Part shown: one piece after another, positions 45,853 to 54,510 of the stretch | Numbering within the stretch: position 1 is the first letter of the stretch | Layout of the letters: each line of letters starts with the position of its first letter | The notes under the pieces: model-generated | What the model was told of the DNA's origin: nothing | Databases searched by the model: none | What the model saw: only the letters and a program-made list of their open reading frames with translations | Assembly: GCF_008638365.1 (NCBI RefSeq) | Contig: NZ_VWVU01000006.1 | Coordinates: 186,001-250,000, forward strand | Length of the DNA stretch: 64,000 nt | Source: Nocardiopsis quinghaiensis | GTDB lineage: Bacteria > Actinomycetota > Actinomycetes > Streptosporangiales > Streptosporangiaceae | Direction: 5' to 3' | Position numbers and translations under genes: made by a program

Positions 45853-47562
45853 GTGACCACGACCGACAGAGCCGGACGGACCGACGGAGCCGCCAGCAGA
45901 CGCGGCTTCCTGGGCGGTGGGCTCGGTGCCCTGGCGGCGGGTGTGGCGACCGGTGGCGGCCTGTCGGCCGTCATGCCCGCTCCCGCCGAGGCGGCGGCCG
46001 TCCCCGCCGCCAAGCCCGCTCCCGGGGCGACCATCGGCCCCGGCGATCCCCGCTATCCGCTGTTGACCACCGGCAACAACCAGCGGTATGTCGCCCAACC
46101 CGACTACATCCGCATGATCACCTCCGCGAAGGACGCCGAGAACGCCCTGGAGGAGGCGGTGGGGGCCGGTAAGCGCATCTCTCTGCGCTCCGGCGGCCAC
46201 TGCTTCGCCGACCTGGTGTGCAATCCCGACGTCGAGGTCATACTCGACTGCTCCCCCCTGACCGAAGTCGGCTACGACAAGCGTATGCGCGCCTTCTACG
46301 TGGACGCGGGGGCGAGGCTGCTCCCGGTGTACGAGGCCCTGTACAACCGCTGGGGCGTCACCGTCCCGGGCGGGATCTGCTACAGCGTCGGCGCCGGCGG
46401 GCACATCAGCGGAGGAGGCTACGGCCTGCTGTCCCGGGCCCACGGCCTGGTCGTCGACCACCTCTACGCGGTGCGCGTGACCTTCGTCGACGAGAGGGGC
46501 TCGGCCCGCACCGTCGTGGCCACCAGAGAGAGGAAGGACCCGAACCGCGACCTGTGGTGGGCGCACACCGGTGGTGGCGGCGGCAACTTCGGCCTCGTCA
46601 CCCGCTACTGGTTCCGCTCCCCGGACGCGAAGGGCACCGAGCCCTCCGACCAGCTGGTCTCTCCGCCCTCCCGCGTCCTGGTCTCCTCCGTCGACCTTCC
46701 CTGGGACCAGGTGGACCGGAACACGTTCAAGCGGGTGCTCAAGAACTTCGGCAGCTGGCACGGGAAGCACTCCGGACCCGACTCGGACGAGAGGCACCTG
46801 TCCAGTCTGTTCAACGTGAACTCGAAGGTTCACGGCTCGCTGAGCATGTTCACCCAGGTCGACGCGACCATCCCCAACGCGCGCGACATGCTGGACAGGT
46901 ACACCGAAGCCATCCTCGCCGGTACCGGACTCACCCCCGCGTCGAGCACCGCGCCCTCCGGGGAACTCCCCGCCCTGCCCGGGCTGGTGGAACCGCGCGA
47001 GATGCCCTGGCTCCAGGCGACGAAACTGGTCGGCACGAACAACCCGACCATCACCGATCCCACGATGCGAGCCGCGCACAAGTCCGGGTACATGCGGAAG
47101 AACTTCACGGACACGCAGCTCAACGCGCTGTACGACTACATGACCCGGTCGGACTACAGGAACCCGAACACGATGCTGGTCCTGTTCTCCTTCGGAGCCC
47201 GGGTCAACGCGGTCGACTCCCACGCGACCGCGAACGCCCAGCGCTCCAGCATCTTCAAGATGACCTTCCAGAACTTCTGGGCCGACGCCGCCGACGACGA
47301 CTTCTACCTCTCCTGGATCCGCGGCCTGTACGCCGACTTCTTCGCCGAGACCAAGGGCGTCCCCGAGCCCGGCGAGCGGATGGACGGCTGCTACATCAAC
47401 TACGCGGACAACGACATCGCCGACGACGACTACAACACGTCCGGAATTCCCTGGCACTACCTCTACTACAAGGACAACTACGCCAGGCTCCAGGAAGTGA
47501 AGCGCAAGTACGACCCTGCCAACGTCTTCCGCCACGCACTTTCCATCGAACCCGCCGAATAG
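45853..47562 (+). CDS. Tat-exported FAD-linked (berberine bridge type) oxidase
   Basis: The 569-residue protein starts at GTG 45853 and has a Tat signal (SRRGFLGGGLGALAAGVATG, cleavage near AEA at about 48). The PP-loop RISLRSGGHCFADL supplies the His, and GGICYSVGAGGHISGGGYG the Cys, for bicovalent FAD as in berberine bridge enzyme, glucooligosaccharide oxidase and AknOx. A C-terminal NYADNDIADDDYN ... YYKDNYARLQEVKRKYDP (BBE domain) closes it. Such enzymes oxidise sugars or sugar-bearing compounds with O2. It is predicted to act outside the membrane. Confidence 0.9.
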   Translation: MTTTDRAGRTDGAASRRGFLGGGLGALAAGVATGGGLSAVMPAPAEAAAVPAAKPAPGATIGPGDPRYPLLTTGNNQRYVAQPDYIRMITSAKDAENALEEAVGAGKRISLRSGGHCFADLVCNPDVEVILDCSPLTEVGYDKRMRAFYVDAGARLLPVYEALYNRWGVTVPGGICYSVGAGGHISGGGYGLLSRAHGLVVDHLYAVRVTFVDERGSARTVVATRERKDPNRDLWWAHTGGGGGNFGLVTRYWFRSPDAKGTEPSDQLVSPPSRVLVSSVDLPWDQVDRNTFKRVLKNFGSWHGKHSGPDSDERHLSSLFNVNSKVHGSLSMFTQVDATIPNARDMLDRYTEAILAGTGLTPASSTAPSGELPALPGLVEPREMPWLQATKLVGTNNPTITDPTMRAAHKSGYMRKNFTDTQLNALYDYMTRSDYRNPNTMLVLFSFGARVNAVDSHATANAQRSSIFKMTFQNFWADAADDDFYLSWIRGLYADFFAETKGVPEPGERMDGCYINYADNDIADDDYNTSGIPWHYLYYKDNYARLQEVKRKYDPANVFRHALSIEPAE

Positions 47563-47715
47563 GAACTGCCGCCGCTGATCGGCTCAGAGAACTTCCACAA
47601 CGACAGCCGCGATGAACTCGGGTGAGACACCCGGCCCCCGTCTCCTTCACCACCTGTTTCCATACCTTTTTGGTATCGGTTTGTGCTGCTCATGGAAGAA
47701 AGGAAGTGCACGGCC

Positions 47716-48870
47716 ATGCATTCCGTTTCCATCATCCTGGGAACGCGTCCGGAAGCCATCAAGTTCGCACCCGTCATCCACGCACTCCGGGAGGACCCCT
47801 GCTTCGAGCCCGTGGTGGTCTCCACCGGCCAGCACCAGCAGATGCTTCACGAGACGCTGTGCCAGTTCGGTCTCGCACCGGATGTCGACCTGCAGATCAT
47901 GACGCCGCGCCAGACGCTCTCGCAGGTCACGGCCCGTTCCCTGAACGGACTCGGCGAACTGTTCGCCGCGGAGAGGCCGGATGCGATCCTGGTCCACGGT
48001 GACACGGCGACCACCCTCGCCGGGGCCCTCTCCGGGTTCCACCACAACGTCCCGGTCATCCATGTCGAGGCCGGGCTGCGCAGCGGACACCTGGCGTCCC
48101 CGTTCCCGGAGGAGGGCAACCGCAGGCTCATCGCCCAGGTGGCGGCCCTGCACCTGGCACCGACCATGGGCAACCGCGACAACCTCCTGGCCGAGGGGAT
48201 CAACGAGGCGACGATCGCGGTCACCGGGAACACGGTGATCGACGCGCTGCGCTGGGCCTCGAGCCGGTCCACCTCCTTCGGCGATCCCGCGCTGGACGAC
48301 CTCGACGAGGATCCGAGAACCGTGATCGTCGCCTCGGCCCACCGCCGGGACGCCTGGCCGCACCTGCCCGAGATCGGCCGTGCCTTCGCCGAGATAGCCG
48401 ATCGGCCGGACGTGCGAATGGTCGTGCCTCTGCACAGGAACCCGGCCGTACGCGAGGCCCTGCTCCCGTCGATCGGGGACCACCCGGGCATCACCGTGGT
48501 GGATCCCATGCCCTACCTGGGCTTCGCCCGGCTCATGAACCGCGCCGACATCATCCTGTCCGACAGCAGCGGCGCACAGGAGGAGGGCCCCGCCCTGGGC
48601 ACTCCGACACTGGTCATCAGCAACGTCACCGAGCGGGTGGAAGCGGTCGAGGCCGGTACGGCCCGTCTGGTCTCCACCCTCCGTGAGGGCATCGTCTCGA
48701 ACACCGTGCGCCTCCTCGATTTTCCCGAGGAGGCCCGGCGCCTCTCCGCCGCGGTCAACCCGTACGGCGACGGCCGCGCCACCGAGCGGACGATGGCCGC
48801 GATCAGCCACTTCTTCGGCCGCGGGGAGGCTCCCGAGCCGTTCGCCCCCGAGGTCCTGGCCGCGGTCTGA
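47716..48870 (+). CDS. wecB: UDP-N-acetylglucosamine 2-epimerase (WecB type)
   Basis: The 384-residue GT-B fold enzyme has SIILGTRPEAIKFAPVIHAL, VVSTGQHQQML, LVHGDTATTLAGAL, IHVEAGLRSG, FPEEGNRRLI and the C-terminal LSDSSGAQEEGPALGTPTLV, all non-hydrolysing 2-epimerase marks. It interconverts UDP-GlcNAc and UDP-ManNAc. ATG 47716 is preferred to an earlier in-frame ATG because the fold starts immediately and GAAAGGAAG lies upstream. It lies 153 bases after the oxidase. Confidence 0.92.
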   Translation: MHSVSIILGTRPEAIKFAPVIHALREDPCFEPVVVSTGQHQQMLHETLCQFGLAPDVDLQIMTPRQTLSQVTARSLNGLGELFAAERPDAILVHGDTATTLAGALSGFHHNVPVIHVEAGLRSGHLASPFPEEGNRRLIAQVAALHLAPTMGNRDNLLAEGINEATIAVTGNTVIDALRWASSRSTSFGDPALDDLDEDPRTVIVASAHRRDAWPHLPEIGRAFAEIADRPDVRMVVPLHRNPAVREALLPSIGDHPGITVVDPMPYLGFARLMNRADIILSDSSGAQEEGPALGTPTLVISNVTERVEAVEAGTARLVSTLREGIVSNTVRLLDFPEEARRLSAAVNPYGDGRATERTMAAISHFFGRGEAPEPFAPEVLAAV

Positions 48871-48899
48871 CGCTGTCCACCACCACGTACGAGGAAGCC

Positions 48900-49631
48900 A
48901 TGACCACGACCACGAACCCGGTGCGGGCGCTGCGCATCGCCGGCGACCGCATCAGAGCCCGAACCGTGAACGGCGCCGGGAACCACCGGGTGGACGCCCC
49001 CTCCATCGTCGTCAACACGGGTACCACGCCCGTCTTCGTGGCCCGTGAACCGCGCAGGGCGATCCCTCCGCTGTCCTCCACGATCCTGTCCGGCGTCACC
49101 CTCGACCACGCCGACAGCCTGGTCCTGCTGGAGGTCGAGGACGGGGAGCCCGTCTCCGACATCACCGGGGAACCGGGGTGGTCCCTCCTGGGCGACCTCC
49201 TGACCGATCCCCACGTCACCGGCGGCCTGCCCTTCCCCCGTGAGACCCCTCTGTGGAGAGGACCGCGGGAGCGGATCGGCACGCTCCGTCTGGACGCCGG
49301 GCTCCTGCTCGGCCAACAGGCCGGCGGAGTCGAAACATTCGACGTGTGGGTCAACCTCTGGTTCGCCCCCGCGGGGACCGACTGCTTCATCCACAGGCTG
49401 CACGACTTCATCGAGGTGCACACCCAGGTCCGGGGGATCGGCCGGATGCAGAAGTTCACCGAACAGGACCACGCGACCCTCTACGAGGACCTCGCCATGG
49501 CCCCCGGACACACCACGCCGAACCCCTTCTGCGCCCGCACCGACGAGGGCGGACTCGTCTACCCCTGGCACCAGTACCACGCCGAGACCGACTGCGTGTG
49601 GATGGCGGTCGAGTACCACCGGCTCCCCTGA
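48900..49631 (+). CDS. Cupin-type protein similar to the cupin half of fungal aldos-2-ulose dehydratase
   Basis: The 243-residue protein has no signal peptide. A metal-site motif reads IHRLHDFIEVHTQVRGIGRM: H165, H168, E172 and H174 would form a cupin-like centre. The C-terminal GGLVYPWHQYHAETDCVWMAVEY resembles the segment YPWHAW...FDVWVAFEF of the fungal AUDH cupin region as I remember it. AUDH (Phanerochaete) is one chain of propeller plus two cupins and converts aldos-2-uloses and 1,5-anhydrofructose into pyranones. Here the next gene encodes the propeller part. The function is inferred, not shown. Confidence 0.62.
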   Translation: MTTTTNPVRALRIAGDRIRARTVNGAGNHRVDAPSIVVNTGTTPVFVAREPRRAIPPLSSTILSGVTLDHADSLVLLEVEDGEPVSDITGEPGWSLLGDLLTDPHVTGGLPFPRETPLWRGPRERIGTLRLDAGLLLGQQAGGVETFDVWVNLWFAPAGTDCFIHRLHDFIEVHTQVRGIGRMQKFTEQDHATLYEDLAMAPGHTTPNPFCARTDEGGLVYPWHQYHAETDCVWMAVEYHRLP

Positions 49632-49667
49632 ACCGCGAACAGAACAACGACACGAAGGGAAACACCC

Positions 49668-50921
49668 ATGGCCGACGACGAAGGCCCCCGCATCCGCCCG
49701 CCCGCGTTCACCCCGGAGGTGGTCGCGGACAGACTGCGCGACGGCTACTGGCTGGAAGCTCCCGACCTGGACGGAGACGGCAGACCCGACCTGTTCGGCT
49801 GGGGGCTGCGGCTCGGCGAGGTGTACTGGTACCAGAACGGCGAGGGCTGGCCCCGCCGCCTGGTGGCCGACGGCATCCACATGCCGGTGGGCGGCGACTT
49901 CGCCGACGTCACCGGCGACGGGTCCGCCGACATCCTGGTCTGCTACGAGCTGTACGGGCCGATCGGCACCATCGTCGACCCGGACCCCGAGGGCGGCAAG
50001 ATCGACTGGCTGGAGAACCCCGGTTCCCCGCACAAGGACGAGGACCGGTGGAAGCGCCACTACGTCGGACGCGCCACAGGCATGCACCGTCTACGGGCGG
50101 GCTACTTCACCCAGACCGAGAGGCTGGAAATCATCGGGCTGCCGATCGTCGCCGAGGAGGACGTGCACGCGGTCCTCCCCGTGGTGATGTTCACGCGTCC
50201 CGACGACGTCCACACGGCTCCGGAGTGGGAACGCACCGTCATCGACGACACCCACTTCCGGATGATCCACGGCGCCGAGAAGAAGAAGGGGCTCATTCCC
50301 GGGTCCGACCGCGACTCCCTGCTGCTCGCCTCGGACGAGGGCGTCACCTGGCTCTACTACGACAACGACCGTGCGGAGTGGGTCAGGGAGCTGGTCGGCA
50401 CCGGCGAGCTCACCCAGTTCGAGCAGACCGGTTTCAAGGGCAGCGGTGACGTCAACGCCGGGCGCCTGGGCAACGACGCCATGGCCTACGTCGCGGCGGT
50501 CGAACCGTTCCATGGCAACACCGTCGCCGTCTACACCCGGTCCACCGACGGCGGACCGGAGGGGACGGGGTGGCGTCGGACGCTGCTCGACGTGTACGGC
50601 GACCCCAACGAGAGCGGCGAGGGGCCCGGGCACCAGATCGTCTGCGCGGACTTCGACGGCGACGGCGACGACGAGTTCCTCGTCGCCCTGCGCGGTCCCT
50701 GGCCATGGCAGGGGGTCGTCTACTACAAGGCCGTGGACGCCGCGAACGGGGTGTGGGCCAAATGGCGTGTGAGCGACGAGTCCGTCGCCCGGATCGCGAC
50801 CGCCGACTTCACCGGTGACGGCAGGCTCGACTTCGCCACGATCGCCTACTCGGTACAGAACTACTACGTGGCCGACGAGGCCCGGATCGTGGTCCACCAC
50901 AACCGCACCGAACAGGGATAA
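49668..50921 (+). CDS. Beta-propeller (FG-GAP/VCBS) protein similar to the propeller half of fungal AUDH
   Basis: The 417-residue soluble protein has repeating blades with DxDGDG calcium-type turns: DLDGDGRPDLFGWGL, DVTGDGSADILVCYE, DFDGDGDDEFLVALRG and DFTGDGRLDFATIAYSV. Segments DGYWLEA, IDWLENPG, GMHRLRAGYFTQTERLEI and FHGNTVAVYTR align with the fungal AUDH propeller from memory (there SWLENPGEL, GMHRLKAGHFTRTDRV, FHGNTVSVYTK). His140 falls at the AUDH His155 position, proposed as catalytic. It begins 36 bases after the cupin gene. It lacks a signal peptide, so it is cytoplasmic, unlike most secreted FG-GAP proteins. Confidence 0.7.
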   Translation: MADDEGPRIRPPAFTPEVVADRLRDGYWLEAPDLDGDGRPDLFGWGLRLGEVYWYQNGEGWPRRLVADGIHMPVGGDFADVTGDGSADILVCYELYGPIGTIVDPDPEGGKIDWLENPGSPHKDEDRWKRHYVGRATGMHRLRAGYFTQTERLEIIGLPIVAEEDVHAVLPVVMFTRPDDVHTAPEWERTVIDDTHFRMIHGAEKKKGLIPGSDRDSLLLASDEGVTWLYYDNDRAEWVRELVGTGELTQFEQTGFKGSGDVNAGRLGNDAMAYVAAVEPFHGNTVAVYTRSTDGGPEGTGWRRTLLDVYGDPNESGEGPGHQIVCADFDGDGDDEFLVALRGPWPWQGVVYYKAVDAANGVWAKWRVSDESVARIATADFTGDGRLDFATIAYSVQNYYVADEARIVVHHNRTEQG

Positions 50922-51026
50922 CGACTCCCGTCCCCGCACCTTCCCCACATCCCCCTCCCCCATCCCGCCCCGCGCCCCTTCGGCGCGGGGCGGCCCATCC
51001 CCCATTCCAGCAAAGGGGCTTCTGTT

Positions 51027-52211
51027 ATGCCCGTGACCACACCTCGACCGGCGAACCTGCCGTCCCTGACCGGACTGAGGTTCTTCGCGGCCTTCGCCGT
51101 GTTCCTCTTCCACATATCGCTGTCGGCGTCACCCATCCCGCCGCACGACCCGATCAACCCCTTCGCGAATCCCGCGGTCGCCGGAACGCTTGAGAAGGTG
51201 TTCCTCAACGCTGGATACATCGGTGTCTCGTTCTTCTTCGTCCTGTCCGGCTTCGTCCTGGCGTGGTCGGCCAGGCCAGGACAGTCGGTGCTGTCGTTCT
51301 GGCGGCGCCGCATGGTGAAGATCTTCCCGAACCACCTGGTCGTCTTCGCTCTCTCCCTGGTCCTGTTCGCCGGTGCGGCCATCACCAGCGTGTGGCACTG
51401 GTTGCCGAACCTGTTCCTGGTGCACACGTTCTTCCCACAGCCCGAGATCAGCCTGTCCATGAGCCCGCCCAGCTGGTCGCTGGGCAGCGAACTGCTCTTC
51501 TACCTGATGTTCCCGCTCCTCATCGGACCCGTGAAACGGATCCGTGAGCGCGCCCTCTGGCTGTGGGCGGGGGCCGCCGTCGCGGGGACGGTCGTGCTGC
51601 AGCTCGTGGTGACCCACCTGATCCCGGACACCCCCACGTCGGCGATCACACCGATCTCCGACACCCAGTTCTGGTTCGGCTACCTGTTCCCGCCGGGGCG
51701 GCTGTTCGAGTTCGTCCTGGGCATGCTGCTGGCCCGCATCGTCCTCGCCGGGCTCTGGCCGCGCGCCCTGGGCATGGGTTGGTCACTCGTACTAATGGCC
51801 GCGGGCTACGGAGCCGGGTTCATCGTGTCGTTCCAGTACACGTTCGTCGCGGCCACCATCATCCCGATCGGCGTGATCATCGCCGCCACCGCCGTGGCCG
51901 ACGTCGAGGGGCGCCGGAGCTTCCTGAGCTCACGCCCGATGGTCTGGTTCGGCGAGGTCTCCTTCGGCTTCTACCTCATCCAGGGTGTCACCATCTTCTA
52001 CGCGAGCTCGCTCCTCGACGGGGCCACGTTCGGTGTCGCGGGCGGAACGGCCGTGCTCGTCGGCTACTTCCTGGCCACCCTGCTCGGAGGCTGGCTGCTG
52101 TACCGGTTCGTCGAGACCCCGGCTATGCGCCACCTCGCCCGTCCCCGTCGAGTCCGAACGCCTCTGCCAGAAGCTCGTACGAACGAAGACGGTCTCCAGA
52201 GTCACAGGTGA
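51027..52211 (+). CDS. Acyltransferase family 3 (OafA/YrhL-like) membrane protein
   Basis: The 394-residue protein has about ten transmembrane helices with the family marks LTGLRFFAAFAVFLFHI near the N-terminus, GYIGVSFFFVLSGFVLAW, SWSLGSELLFYLMFPLL and FGEVSFGFYLIQG. Members transfer acyl groups to sugars or polysaccharides across the membrane. This is the last plus-strand gene of the sugar-related run and its 3' end overlaps the convergent monooxygenase gene by 89 bases. Confidence 0.9.
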   Translation: MPVTTPRPANLPSLTGLRFFAAFAVFLFHISLSASPIPPHDPINPFANPAVAGTLEKVFLNAGYIGVSFFFVLSGFVLAWSARPGQSVLSFWRRRMVKIFPNHLVVFALSLVLFAGAAITSVWHWLPNLFLVHTFFPQPEISLSMSPPSWSLGSELLFYLMFPLLIGPVKRIRERALWLWAGAAVAGTVVLQLVVTHLIPDTPTSAITPISDTQFWFGYLFPPGRLFEFVLGMLLARIVLAGLWPRALGMGWSLVLMAAGYGAGFIVSFQYTFVAATIIPIGVIIAATAVADVEGRRSFLSSRPMVWFGEVSFGFYLIQGVTIFYASSLLDGATFGVAGGTAVLVGYFLATLLGGWLLYRFVETPAMRHLARPRRVRTPLPEARTNEDGLQSHR

Positions 52212-53097
52212 GGGTGTTGACCATCAGCTCGTCCACGCCGTGCTCCTTGGCCAGGACGACCAGTCGGTCCCGAACCTGAACCGGGGTCCCGGACACCACG
52301 GAGGAGCGGCGGACCGATGCGCGCTGCCGCTCCTCCGGTGTCCACGCATGGTCCCGGACCGCCTGGGCCGACGGGATCGGCAGGTCCAGGCCGAGATCCT
52401 TGCGCGCCCGCCAGAGCAGCATCGCCTGGACCAGCTCCTCGGCCCGTTCGGACGTGTCGGCGGTGACGGCGCGTACGGCGAGCACGCCGCCCGGCGCCCG
52501 GTGGCCGCGGGCGCGCTCGTAGCCCGACCGGTAGCTGTCGAGGGCCGTCTCCGCGGGCCTCGGATCGAGGAAGTGGGCGAACGCGAACCCGCAACCGAGG
52601 AGCCCGGCCAGCTGCGCCGACCCGGTCCCGCCGCCCAGGAGCCACAGGGGCGGCGGGAGCTCCGGGCGGGCCGTCACCGTCCGGGTTCCCGGCGCGGTGA
52701 CGGACATACCGAGCAGGGAGAGGAGTTCGGCGAGCTGCTCGGGGAAGCGGTCCGCCGGCCCGCCCGCCCGTCCGATCCCCATGTCCACACGTCCTGGAAA
52801 GAGGGTCGCGAGCGTGGCGAAGACCTCGGCGACCTTCTCCGCCGGGTACCGGGGCAGGAGCACTCCGCCGGTGCCGATCCGGATGCGGTCGGTCCTGGCG
52901 AGCAGCACGGAAGCCAGGATCTCCGGGGCGGCACCGGCGAAGCCGGGCGAGGCGTGGTGCTCGGCCACCCAGTACCGGTGGTAGCCGAGGCGCTCGGCGG
53001 CCCGGGCGGTCCTGATACCGGCTTCGAGGGCGTCGGCAGCGGAGAATCCCTCGCCGACGGGCGACTGGTCGAGAATGGACAGGCGTGGCTGTGTCAC
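52123..53097 (-). CDS. LLM-class flavin-dependent oxidoreductase (MsnO8 type)
   Basis: The 324-residue bacterial-luciferase-like monooxygenase shows LSILDQSPVGEGFS, RLGYHRYWVAEHHASPG, RIRIGTGGVLLPRYPAEKVAE and the FPGRVDMGIGRAGG segments typical of FMN/F420-binding LLM enzymes. It is the last gene of a four-gene coupled operon with an MFS exporter and a hydrolase, suggesting detoxification or tailoring of a small molecule. Confidence 0.92.
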   Translation of the reverse strand: MTQPRLSILDQSPVGEGFSAADALEAGIRTARAAERLGYHRYWVAEHHASPGFAGAAPEILASVLLARTDRIRIGTGGVLLPRYPAEKVAEVFATLATLFPGRVDMGIGRAGGPADRFPEQLAELLSLLGMSVTAPGTRTVTARPELPPPLWLLGGGTGSAQLAGLLGCGFAFAHFLDPRPAETALDSYRSGYERARGHRAPGGVLAVRAVTADTSERAEELVQAMLLWRARKDLGLDLPIPSAQAVRDHAWTPEERQRASVRRSSVVSGTPVQVRDRLVVLAKEHGVDELMVNTLTCDSGDRLRSYELLAEAFGLDGDGRGGA

Positions 53098-53110
53098 GGT
53101 GGGACCCCTT

Positions 53111-53623
53111 CTACTCGCCCTCGCGGCGAACGGTGGCAGGCACGATGCGGTAGTCCGCGCGGAACACGAGGTTGTGCAGGTCGCCTGCGGCGATCGACCG
53201 CAGGAGCGGGACCTCGGCGGCGGCCTGTCCGGCTGTGAAGACGTTCAGCGGCCACTCGGTCACCGTCGCCCCGCGCACGTGCGGGTGATGGAAGCCGCCC
53301 CCGTAGTGGGCGATGATCGAGATCGGAGGGATGCGGACCGCACGCTGCTCCGGCCAGGACAGGGCCCACGTCGCGGCGAGGCCGCCGTCGGGGGTCCGCC
53401 GCACTCCGCCCTCCTCCACCGTGCCGGTCTCCAGCAGCATGGTGTGGTCGACCTCCGCCAGCACGACGTTGGCGTACGGGGCGAGCAGCTCCACCGCCCG
53501 GTGGAACAGTTCCTCCTTCTCCTTGCGGGTGGCGGCCCCGCCATGGGTCCCGTCCCGCAGATCGGCGAAGTGCCGCTTGAGAGAGGACAGGTAGGCGTGT
53601 TCGTGTTCGTTCGCGCTGGTCAT
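53111..53623 (-). CDS. Unrecognised protein of the efflux operon
   Basis: The 170-residue protein starts at an ATG overlapping the stop of the hydrolase (ATGA). It begins with an acidic helix pair, has a central VVLAEVDHTMLLETG and SIIAHYGGGFHHPHVRG, and a final LHNLVFRADYRIVPATV. The two HH/HxH stretches could bind metal. No family is recognised. The operon position is clear. Confidence 0.72.
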   Translation of the reverse strand: MTSANEHEHAYLSSLKRHFADLRDGTHGGAATRKEKEELFHRAVELLAPYANVVLAEVDHTMLLETGTVEEGGVRRTPDGGLAATWALSWPEQRAVRIPPISIIAHYGGGFHHPHVRGATVTEWPLNVFTAGQAAAEVPLLRSIAAGDLHNLVFRADYRIVPATVRREGE

Positions 53624-54510
53624 GCGTCCGTTCCTTCGTGTGGGACCGATGCGGTGGCGTGTTCTCCGGCGGCCGAACCGATGAACCGCGCGCGGAGCGC
53701 CCCGGCGAGCCGGTGACGGATGTCGGTGGGCTCGGTGACCGGGCTGAGGAGTGCCCCGTGCCCGGTCCTCGGCAGGATGTGCAGCTCGGCGGAGCCGCCC
53801 GACTCGTTCAGGAGCCGGGCGTATGCGGTGACGTCGTCCCGGACGGGGTCCCGGTCGCCCACCGCGAGGACGGCCGGGGCCACGCCCGCGAGGTCTTCGG
53901 CGTCCAGCGGACTGGAGTGGAGCGTCCGGCCGTCGCGGAACACGGTCGGACGTGCGCCCCGATGGGCGCGCCAGGACTCCCGTAGCCCCTCGGCGGTGGG
54001 GAACGAGTCGTTGGTGCGGTAGGAGTCCGCTCGGCAGAGCGGGTCGAACGGGGGGTAGGCCAGGACCTGCATCGCGAGGGGTTCGCCCGCCTCGGCCTCC
54101 GCGACAGCGGCCGCGGCCGCGATCGTTCCCCCCGCGCTGTCCCCGCCCACCGCGATCCGCGTGGGCAGGCCGGACCGTCCGGCCAGGCTCCGGACCCAGG
54201 CGAGGGCGACCAGGACGTCCTCCACCGGAGCCGGGTGGGTGTGCCGCGGCGAGAGCCGGTAGTCGACGCTGACCACCAGGCACCCCGAGATCCGGGCCAG
54301 GGCGGCCGTCGCGTGGTGCCACTCCGCCGCGGACCCGCCGCGCCAGCTCCCACCGTGCGCCCACACCAGCCAGCCGACCGGGCGGCCCTGGACCAGGTGT
54401 ACACGTGCTGGGACGGAGTGCCCGCCAGCCGTGGCCCGGACCGGTCGCCAGAACCGCTCGGTCGGTTGGAGGACGGGTGACGTCCGGTACCACGGGTCCG
54501 GAGCGGTCAC
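53620..54510 (-). CDS. Alpha/beta hydrolase (HSL-type esterase)
   Basis: The 296-residue enzyme has the oxyanion motif HGGSWRGG, nucleophile motif GGDSAGG, and a later GDRDPVRDD and RTGHGALL supplying Asp and His. This is the hormone-sensitive-lipase-like family of esterases and lactonases. Both ends overlap neighbours by 4 bases (ATGA), so it is translationally coupled with the MFS gene upstream and the unknown gene downstream. Confidence 0.92.
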   Translation of the reverse strand: MTAPDPWYRTSPVLQPTERFWRPVRATAGGHSVPARVHLVQGRPVGWLVWAHGGSWRGGSAAEWHHATAALARISGCLVVSVDYRLSPRHTHPAPVEDVLVALAWVRSLAGRSGLPTRIAVGGDSAGGTIAAAAAVAEAEAGEPLAMQVLAYPPFDPLCRADSYRTNDSFPTAEGLRESWRAHRGARPTVFRDGRTLHSSPLDAEDLAGVAPAVLAVGDRDPVRDDVTAYARLLNESGGSAELHILPRTGHGALLSPVTEPTDIRHRLAGALRARFIGSAAGEHATASVPHEGTDA

